Assembly (NCBI GenBank): GCA_900088475.1
Contig: FLMG01004167.1
Coordinates: forward strand, 1-45,244
DNA length: 45,244 nt
Direction of reading: 5' to 3'
From: Hyphochytrium catenoides
Taxonomy: Eukaryota; Sar; Hyphochytriomycetes; Hyphochytriales; Hyphochytriaceae
Within the stretch, counting starts at the first letter, position 1. The number at the start of each line of letters is the position of its first letter. The position numbers and the translations under genes are program-made. This document shows positions 33,343 to 42,399 of the stretch, piece by piece. Below the pieces are notes generated by a model that was not told the DNA's origin, did no database searches, and was given only the letters and a program-made list of their open reading frames with translations.

Positions 33343-36060
33343 ATGCAATTGCTCCATGGACGTCTCTTCACAGCCCTAAGGCGACAATGTATGCCGGCTT
33401 CATCGACCTCAGGAGCTGATGTAGCCATTCGTTGTCTGAGAGTTGGGCCCAGCTTCATCTCCGCCAAGGTCCCGCCCTCTGTATCAGGTATCTGCACAAG
33501 ACGATTGAGTAAAAGCGCTGACTCAGTTGGAGCTGATGGGGAGGGAAGGCAAGAATCTTATGGCGCAACAAAGTGCACGCCTTTGGAGCTTGCATCGACC
33601 TATCCTCAGTCGTTCCTGTCTCAGCTCGCGCGGCGAAGACTGGGTGCTAACCGCCATGAAATGTTTGAAGCTGTGATGGTCTCTGCCATCCAGATCTACT
33701 ACCAAGTATATGGCACCAGTGTTATCCCACCCGATTTTGTCGTTCCAGGGCCTGGCGAGTCTCTGAAGGTATCTAAAATTAGACTGGTGTCAATCAATGG
33801 AAAACGGCTTGCACTGACTTATGCCTTTTTACCTCCTCTTGACAACCCTCTCCGGCTTCTTTCCCTATGACAAGGGTGGAGATGAGTCTCGAAACCCGTG
33901 GCCGGCCAATTTTGCTCAGCTGGAGCTTGGACGGCTCATTCCTCGCTTCCGTGTCCTTGTCAAGAAAGGCGTGTTATCACCCTCGTCGATGTCTACCTTA
34001 GAGGAGCTTAAGTTTTATCGCCCAAGACCGGAGCTTAAGGTCCGCGAGCCCACTCCATTTCCTTTCTCTTGTTTAGAGTTCTCCTCTAGATGCTGTTCTT
34101 CCTCTCTGAACGTACTCGATCACACAGAGTTGTTATGCGACTTCAAGGACGCATGGCTATGCTCCTTCAAGTACTCCGTCCTGCGTATTGGTTCTGCTAT
34201 GCCATTTGCTCGGTCAATGTGACTTGATATGACTTCAGTGTTGAGATCGCTGCTGCTTTCCTTTTGCATCAGCCGGAGACTGTTCTGGCTGGCCTTAAGA
34301 AGTACAAGGAGATTCATGGACATGTCGCCGTGCCCTCGCACTTCGTCGTGCCTGACACCGCAGTATGGCCGGAGGAATTGCATGGTACAGTAAGGTTTGC
34401 TTCGTCTTCTACTTTCACGGTTTACCATTTATCTGAGGCTTCATGACACTACCCTGCGACCCTGCTTCGCCTGAACAAGGATGTCCACTTCGGTTCAAGA
34501 CTCATTGCTTTTCGACCAAGCTTAACTCTGACTCTCTCCGTGCGCACTCCCCACTTCTTCCTGTACGTCACTCCTATGTCGATCTCTGTCCCTGAACTCT
34601 GCGCTCTTATACTGACCCCATGGCCACAATAGGGTTCAAGCTCGGGAATGTCATTGATACCATTCGATACAAGGGCCTCCTTCTTGCTCGACACCCAGAG
34701 TTACGATCCGAACTGACTAGACTCGGATTTGTTTGGCGAAAGAAAGATGAAGGCTTTGAGCGGATAATGGAAGGACTCAAGGTGTACGAAGAGCTGCATG
34801 GCCATCTCGTGGTGCCCTCGTGTAAGAAGTAGACAGAGTTTAGAAGCCAGAGCTGGAGCTTTTCCTGTCTTTCTAGTGTTCCACCTCTGACAGTAGTATT
34901 GAAGGTTTTTCTGCACCTCAGTCCGTCATTATCTCTATCTTTTCTCCGCGGTTTCTGGTTGTTTACAGGCTTCTCTCTTTCTAGTTAGCCTCCACAATGT
35001 CTCTCAGACTTTCTCATTGCCTTTCCTCTAGCGTTCGTAATCCCTGAGAGCCCTGACTGGCCAGCCCATCTGCATGGCATGAGCTTGGGTACTGGCGTTC
35101 TGGTCATCCGGCAAGGATTCTTTTTGCAGAACCGTCCTGACCGAGTCGAGGCCTTGAATGCTCTGGGCTTTGTCTGGAAGGTCCAGGACTACGTAAATAA
35201 CAGGCTCATCGTAGCACTGGAGACCTATAAGAAGATATACGGAAAAATCTCGTCGATGAAGACGGACTTCATTATCCCCGACACCGAGGCTTGGCCTCCG
35301 CAGACGAGGGGCTACTTTTTGGCCCGTCGGATAAACAAGATAAGGGAGTTGGGGAGAGACGGTGTGCCTGCAGGACTGAGGGATGCGCTTGAAGCGATAG
35401 GCTTTGAATGGTGTCCAGGCACTGAACGAAGGTAAGACCAAGGAGGAAAAAAGAACAATCAGTGTAGCCGACAGCCACAGCGGGGGCGAGAACTAACCAG
35501 GTCTTAACCTTCGTTTATTGATCTCTTCTCCTTCTTGTCGCGGTAGGTGGCAGGAGCTCCTGATGGCACTTACTCATTTCAAAAAGATCCACGGCCATGT
35601 TAAAATCAAGCCGACGTTCGTTGTGCCCAAGGACGACAGCCGTTGGCCTTCATCGCTCCATGGCAGGAAGCTCGGGAGGCAACTAGAGAACGTCCTCCGT
35701 ACCAACAACTTCTTACGGGGAGAGAAGAGGGAAGAGCGAGAGGCGGCGCTAGAGAAGCTGGGCCTCCTTCCTGACATAGAGGCAGAACTGTTCAAGAGGC
35801 TCCACAGCGCTCTTCACCATTACAAGAAGCTGAACGGCCATCTGAAGATTCCTTTCAAGTTCACTGTTCCTATAAAGGAACCCTGGCCAACTAGCACTCA
35901 TCGCCTCCCTTTAGGGACCATCGCGTTACAGATGAAGAAAGGCCGGCTCTTCGCGACAGATAAGGAGAGACGGGCGGCTCTAGGCGCATTTGGGGAGATT
36001 GAAGTGATAGATCTGCCGGTGAAGAAGACGAAGACGGATAGGAGGAGGAAAGTGGAATGA
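33343..36060 (+). CDS. Protein of six helicase-associated (HA)-like repeats, presequence-like N-terminus
   Basis: Six exons join in phase (33343-33768, 33875-34039, 34273-34384, 34633-34821, 35032-35431, 35547-36060) to 601 residues. The N-terminus MQLLHGRLFTALRRQ is hydrophobic and Arg-rich, like an organelle-targeting peptide. Repeats follow: VYGTSVIPPDFVVP; IHGHVAVPSHFVVP with WPEELHGFKLGNVIDTIR; LHGHLVVPS with WPAHLHGMSLGTGVLVIR and LGFVWK; IYGKISSMKTDFIIP with a GYFLARRINKIR step and IGFEW; IHGHVKIKPTFVVP with WPSSLHGRKLGRQLENVLR; and LNGHLKIPFKFTVP. The C-terminus is Lys/Arg-rich (VKKTKTDRRRKVE). It contains no helicase motor and no catalytic motif that I recognise. It is a divergent neighbour and probable paralogue of the minus-strand repeat gene. 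A nucleic-acid-binding scaffold is a guess from the domain's usual company. Confidence 0.85.
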
Positions 36061-36280
36061 AGTTGAAGAGACGTTCCTTGCTTTGAGTGAACCCATTCCA
36101 GCCATCTTTGTCGCCCTCTCGGCGCTCAAGTTCTCTGCCCTCTTGTCTCAAATCTTTATGGATTAAGGGACAGATTCAGTGAAAGCTCTGGATCATTGCC
36201 CAGCTGCGGAATAATTGCCCTCCGGACGTCAAGACTAAGGCCGAGCAGCAGAAAATCGTGGCAGTTGCTGCCCGGAGACC

Positions 36281-36890
36281 TCATGGTAGTCTCGCCTTAC
36301 TATGAGTCCCAACTGCTTTCTCCGTTTCTCCCGTAGGCAGTTTGCCTCGTGCCAAAGTCCGAGGCGTTAGACTGACTCGTAGAGCATCGGCGGCGATCTG
36401 ATGGCGCTTCTGGCTATGCCTTCGAGCTCTATAGCCTGACCCTTGATGCTGCCTGGGCGGCGCTGCTTGCACCTCAGAAAGAGGAAGAGTAACGCAGAAC
36501 AAGAAAATATCAGCTTCAACCTGCAATCGTCGTAACGTTAGAATGATATCTCTGTTAGATATATTTAGAGACTGTGTCCTATCAACGCCACACACTGTAC
36601 TACTAATAACCCAAATGGGCATCCTAAGATATTCGTACCTGGGCTTTTGAAGATCTTTGACCTGATGTGGGCTTTTTTGCCAAAGGTTGCCGATGATGAA
36701 GGCTCAGCGCTAAGGACAGAGAACAAAAGGTTAAGGACAACGGCGCAGGCAGAAGTCTGCCATGCCTCTGATCAGAAGCATTCGTCTCTAGTCCAGGGAA
36801 GACCAGTGTCCATGAGGCCTTGATAGCGTCACATGCGCGGTGATGGTGGAGGGCAAGACTACGCCCGATAAAAGAGTAAGCTGGCTGCAA
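36281..36890 (-). CDS. Possible small basic protein, divergent from the AIF-like gene
   Basis: An ATG at 36890 opens MQPAYSFIGRSLALHHHRAC, a presequence-like start, and the frame reaches AKKPTSGQRSSKAQ before a GTACGA donor. A CTTTCTGAG acceptor-like site near 36480 would continue with a basic stretch (GYRARRHSQKRHQIAADALR) to a stop at 36281. Its length and basic character would suit an organellar ribosomal or nucleic-acid-binding protein, but I do not recognise a family, and an internal intron in the first part is possible. It starts only 50 bp from the AIF-like gene, which would imply a shared bidirectional promoter. Confidence 0.3.
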
Positions 36891-36940
36891 CGTGTCTATT
36901 CTGGGCAGTTAGATAAGATCCTCTGCGGACCATACTTCCG

Positions 36941-39900
36941 ATGAGTTCCTCTGTCTCCTCCCTCGCTTCTTGTCTGCTGAGGAAACAGCTCTATCGTTAC
37001 CAGAAAGCTGTCAGTACCACTGCTCGAGACAATTGCCAGAGAAGGTCATTTGTCTCTTTTTTTCGCCATGTGAGGTGCCTCAATATTTGTTGCTGTCCGG
37101 TCGGCAATCTTCTAACTTTCACCCTAAAGAGCGCCAATGGAGCTACAATGGGGCAGAGGTGCCAGACGTCTTCATGGGCATTGCTCTTGGGAGGGATGGT
37201 AGGCGTCTAAGTTTCTGGATCTCGCTTCTCTCTCCTTACAAGCGCTCTCATGTTCTGTCCCTTCTGTGACATAACGCCTAGACTTCCTTCATTCTCTGTC
37301 AAGTGCTCTCCCTAAACTTGTCTGACCTTCTCTTACTCCCACCGTCTTACTTTGCCGCCTGACCCTTATAATAGGCCAGTAGCGTAGGGTTAGCTCTTGC
37401 CGCCGCTACGAACTGCGAGGTTGAGGAACGGAGGGGAAATGGACCATCGATTGAAGCGGGTAGTCTATGACTTCTCCTTCGCTCTGTTTCTGTCTCTCTT
37501 TCTCTTTTCTTTCTCTCTTTGTTCCCTTTTAGGTATTGTTCTTGCTGTGTGACCTTCAACTCTCTCACCACCTCCCGACAACATACTGCCGTGAGATCAA
37601 TCATTGTCGTCCGCTTCCTCTCTCGTACATCTCAACTGTCGATATCACTTCTCCCTTGACCTTTATCTGGGCCGATTCGGTCTAATGTCTTTACTTCGAG
37701 CGTGTCATTCAAGTTGTCACATCCCTAATCCTCATCCGGTTGGGCGTCTCTGATTATCTTCAGGTCGTTTACCTGAGGTCTTGGATTATCTGGTCATTGG
37801 CGCCGGGAAAGCCGGAGAGGAATCTGCTAGAACTCTTTGCAAATTTGCTGGCGAGGGACGAACAGTCGGACTCTTGGGAAGCGCCGAGAAGGTAAGCTGA
37901 TTTCTCTGGAGCGCGAACTAATGGTTGTGGGGTCCTTTCCTCGAACTCTAGCTCGCTTCCGTAATTCCTCTCGCTACCACTCTCTGGGATACCCTCTGCT
38001 CTGCCCTCAGTAGTTCCAATTAGGGCGGAGATGTTATGGGTTATGACGAATTCTGGAGATGGTAGCTTGTCTTCCTCTTATTCGGTTGCGCAGCAGTATA
38101 ACTCTACCTTGCCTTCAACTCTACCTTACAGGATCTGAAGAATGAAAGGCTTGTAAGGTATGGAGCACTATCTGTTGAAAACTCTCCTTACGTGCAAAGC
38201 ATGTGCAACTAGCTAGACTTTGATAAGAATCAAGTCCATCTCAGGCTTCTCACTGATATTCTTATGTATATCGCTGTATTACTGCCCTCTAAAGGCTGGC
38301 TAGCCGCGCCGTAGGGATAGACATTTACAATCGTTCCGTAACGACAAGCACGGGCGAAACAATTCTGTGGAAGAAACTGGTGCGACTCATGGAACGAAGG
38401 ATGAGTGAGAAGATAGTATTTAATATGCAGATCACTATGGGTTAGACAGACAGAGAGAGGAACCGGGGGAGAGGTGGCGAGGTGGACGAGGGGTCGACAC
38501 CATAGCCACCTATTATGTAGGCGACTGCGGACCAGACAACCACGAGAGAGAGGCTGAGACTGCGATGGACAAATATGCGCTCAAATTTCCCCTCCGCTCA
38601 GACGCCTTGCCCACAAAGCCTTAACAGCTATCGTTGTTTCATTCCTATTTGCTCTGATGAATTGATGGCAGATTTTGGCGGTAGGAAGTGGAAAGCGTCT
38701 TCTGCATGGGGTTCATAATGACGCGACGGACGACGTGACGGTTCTCCATTCTCAGGAGGATCTCATCGGGATACCCAAGCTCATCCACAAGGTCATGAGT
38801 AGAGGACCGCACCCGCGAGAGGGATTGGAGAACTAACCTTCAACCTTCCTTTGCTGATGTTCTGTAGAAAGGCAGTGTTCTGATCATTGGAGGCGGCTTC
38901 TTGGCTTTAGAAGCCTTGTCTAGGGTAGTGGAAAGCGGACCGACAGACATGGCCATATCGCAGGTATGTTTCCAATAATGGTGCGCCTAATAGTGGATAG
39001 ACATAGAAGCCGGTCGATCGAGCGAAGTCGCCCACTCATTGTATGTATGTCATGGCTCTTGTGGGCTCACCTCTTGGTCTCCAGTCCCCCTGATGACTCA
39101 TTGGCTGTACTCCAATAAACAGATGTTCGCTGAGTGGTCTGTCCTCCAAAAGTATCTTCCACGGTACTTGACAGAAGCTCTTATGGTAGAAGCCAGAGAG
39201 AGAGGAGTTAAACTTCAGGAACGATGCATCGCCTTTGAAGTCTCACCAAGTGTGGACAGCGGGAAGGTGAGGCTTTGTGGTGCCCCGTTCTCTGCCTAAG
39301 CCTTTCCTCCTTTGCCGCTCTCTCTTGCCCTGAGGTGCATACTAACCCTCTGTCTATAGCTTCAAGTAAGATTTGAGGATGACAAAAGGAAAGAAGAGCG
39401 CAGATTAGAAGCAGAGCTTGTCATCTTTGCCCCTACTCGATCAGGAGGATCTCCTCCACTCAGCCATGCCTCCGGACTTGCGGTAAGAGTGGATCATGAC
39501 CTTCGCCTTTCGCAAGGGTAGAGCTAGGGTTCCGAGGAAATGGCCCAAAGTAATAGATTAGAGGCAGAAGCTATCAAGTTAAGGACGAAACCAATAAGCA
39601 CTTGAGAAAGGAGCGAGGGGCGGCGGAACAGCCAATAAGAAAGAGGGTGCGCAGCCGTGCGTGTGGATCGCAAGCTGAGAAGTCGGGAGACAGGCTAACT
39701 CAATGGCCCTCAGGTTGACCCTATGAACGAAGGCTTTCTGGCAGACGAATACCTTAGAGCGATTGGTACCGCCGATGTCTTCCTAGCCGGAGGATGCGTT
39801 AGCTTTCCGGAAGGGAGCCATGGTCAAATGCGTATACAAAGTGCCGATCATGCCACGGTAAGGAGTATTCCTTGTTTGGACTTTGCCGGTATTTCTGGTC

Positions 39901-41208
39901 CCAACTTGCAACCTAGGCGACTCTCCTGTCGATATGTAGATTCCGCGAAAGAACCAGCCCTCTAGTTGACCTTTGAGATTGCTGTTGATAGGCTCGTGAA
40001 AGAGCGCGCAGCTTCTGAAACTGAAGTCTGCTTCTGCCTTGCTCTAACGGTCCAGCTAAGCGGCACCATAGCCGCACAAAACGCAGTCCTGTCGACGGAC
40101 AACAAGCCGATGCATCAATACTCCTTCTACCCCTCGGCCTCCTATGATATTTTGGGATATCGGATGCAGGCAATTGGCACAGTTGACAGCAGGTGCCGAA
40201 CAATCGCCTACTGGTTTACAGGCAAGAAAGAAGTCAAGAATGAGGTAGGGCACGTCCTTCTGTTTCTTGCGGGGTTCCTCGGTCCGACGCGGATGAAATG
40301 TGGTTCATTTTAACGAAGATCCATCCTCAAAAATGACGTTTTTGGCCCAAACATGCCTTCTTTCCTTTTCCGAATCAGGGAAACCCTCCGTTTCTAATCC
40401 ACTGGGGACATTGTCCAACCCTCTTCTGTGCCTATTCAATAGCAGGAAGGACGTCCAGGGCTTCAGAGAGGCATCATTTTCTATTTTTCGGTTGAGGGGG
40501 CTGTTATTGGAGTACTCCTTTGCGACAAGCAGACGGCAGTCCAGTTGAGCGCTTTGGCTTCTCAGGTGCTGTCCAGTGATCCAAAATTCTTCCTGGTTTG
40601 TCGTCTGGGCCAGTATATATAGACGGCACAGCCAAAACAGAGAACAGGAGGCAACGTGGGAGGTGGATTGAAGGTCCGACAGCGAAGTTCAGAGGCTTGA
40701 TGCCCAATTCCCATGCTGACCTCTATTTCGACAATCTCAGGCCAAAGCCATAGTTGAGGCAAAGCTGAAAGTAGACCTGAAAAGTATCGGCCCACCGCGT
40801 AAGGAAGGCTTGATCCAGAGTTGTAATCTCTTGCATTTACTAGGTTCAGAAGGTCCTGCTTGTCTCTGCAGCTTCCTCATCCTCGTGTGATCCACCGCTT
40901 TCTGCATCATCCATTGCAACTCTTTCTCATTCTTGCCTCTTCCCTTATATACGGTGGTGCTTAGTCTCCGACAGCTATTTCCTTGATCCAGCCTTTAGTA
41001 TCTATTTTTGTTCGGACTCATATGTTCTCTAGATGACCATACCTACGCAGATACTATAGCTCCTGAGGAGCTTATTGAGTTCTGCGCTAAGGAAGCCGCT
41101 ACCTTTGGAGAAGTGTTAAAGTGGGATACTATAAAGGTCACAGCTCCCCATCGTCGCAGTCATCTAAGCGGCAGGGCTCGAGGAGTGTCCCAAAAACCTG
41201 AGCTTTGA
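36941..41208 (+). CDS. Apoptosis-inducing-factor (AIF)-like mitochondrial flavoprotein oxidoreductase
   Basis: The first exon (36941-37069) gives an Arg/Ser-rich mitochondrial-type presequence (SCLLRKQLYRYQKAVSTTAR). Exons 37375-37459 and 37764-37891 join in phase to an Ala-rich segment and the FAD-binding Rossmann motif YLVIGAGKAGEESARTL. Later exons carry ILAVGSGKRLLHG (about 38671), the NAD-binding motif VLIIGGGFLALEAL (about 38880), FAEWSVLQKYLPRYL (about 39125), LVIFAPTRSGG (about 39418), VFLAGGCVSFPEGSHGQ (about 39775), MHQYSFYPSASYDILGYR (about 40110) and a C-terminal region AVIGVLLCDKQTA (about 40504). The order matches AIF, including its own C-terminal domain. The second FAD motif normally reads G-D, but here it is G-G. 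A probable last exon at about 41031 (DDHTYADTIAPEELIEF) ends at 41208. The 37.9-38.4 kb exons are unresolved. Expected role: NADH-linked redox in the intermembrane space or organelle. Confidence 0.8.
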
Positions 41209-42399
41209 AGTAGGAATGTCTCAACAACCCTCTCCCTTGTCTCAGCGTTCCGCCCTGGATCACGTCGTCTCGGATGCGGTGTTTAAACCGTTGCAATCCT
41301 TCTATGTCTGCATCGCACACCTTCGTCCTCATTGATTGTTTGCTTGTTGTTGGGACCATGTACATCTTGCGGCAAGGCGCATGTGTGGTCTGTGCCTGCA
41401 GTATCTCCTTTTGTGGTCCTTGCGTGTCGTTTCGGCTATTAAAATGCTGCTTAGTACCGACCTTCAGAGCTTCTCTTTATAAACGTTTATAAAACTTCTT
41501 GAAAACCTCTGGGAAGCTCTGCGAAACGTGGATTGTTCCCAAGGTCCCACTTCTACACAATGCAGTCGCCTCGCGACGGGGTGTGTTTGCTCACCGAGGC
41601 GTGGAGTCATGATGACCAAAGGCCTCTGCTGATGGCGCCACAGGTCACTCCTCATCGCCCGCAAGGAGTGGCCTCCTTGTAGCTCAGAGGATGAGTAGAC
41701 ACACTCTAATAACGCAAGTACTAGGAGAGACTCACAGACAGCTCCAACGTATAATAATCAGGACCCCAATCCGGCCATAATATTAACAAGCCTCATGGCT
41801 AGCGGTTAGCGACTCTATCACCAAACAAAATGATCGTTAGCGGCTATCTGTCCCTGTTAATTGGTCTTACTGCCGTTCACCAAAAAGTTGTTCAGTCAGA
41901 GAAGGGATTCTGATCGGCCGAGTGCAGCGGCAACGCGGCAACTCATTTCTCATCTCACGCGTCGGGGCGAGGCAGAGCCACATTGAGGGGAAGAGGACGA
42001 GAGAGATGACCAAGGCACTAGCAGGAGGAACATACGATGAGAACCGCGAAGACGAGAAGGGGCCAAGAAGAGAGTAGAGATATTGGCTAGGACCTAGAAC
42101 GGACAAGGAAGAGCAGGTGGCATAGTAAAAACCTAGCTGTCGGGATGGTACCTGACTACCGTCTAATTCCGCTGTTCAGCTGAGAGGCTCCTATTCTTAC
42201 CCCTGGACAGATTGAACAGTCGCGGGAGCAAGAGTCACGATTCCTTGCATTAGGGCTTAGACGTTAGACCAAGGAGCGACGTACAGACCAAGGAGCGAAA
42301 CGTGACAGGCAAAGACGTCAGCCACCAAGGTTCCAGAAACGTGATGATACAACCCAGCAGACGAGGTAGTAACTTCCGGGAAGAGGAAGATACCTAGAA
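41209..42399. other. Intergenic region before the F-box/LRR gene
   Basis: About 1.2 kb with only short overlapping frames on both strands and no recognisable motif. The stretch TAGCTCAGAGGATGAGTAG at about 41680 resembles a tRNA D-arm, but no T-arm follows. The promoter of the F-box gene presumably lies at the right end. Confidence 0.5.

Noticed and set aside
41675-41745. tRNA-like D-arm sequence (TAGCTCAGAGGATGAGTAG)
   Set aside because: No T-arm consensus, anticodon stem or closing acceptor stem follows at the right distance.
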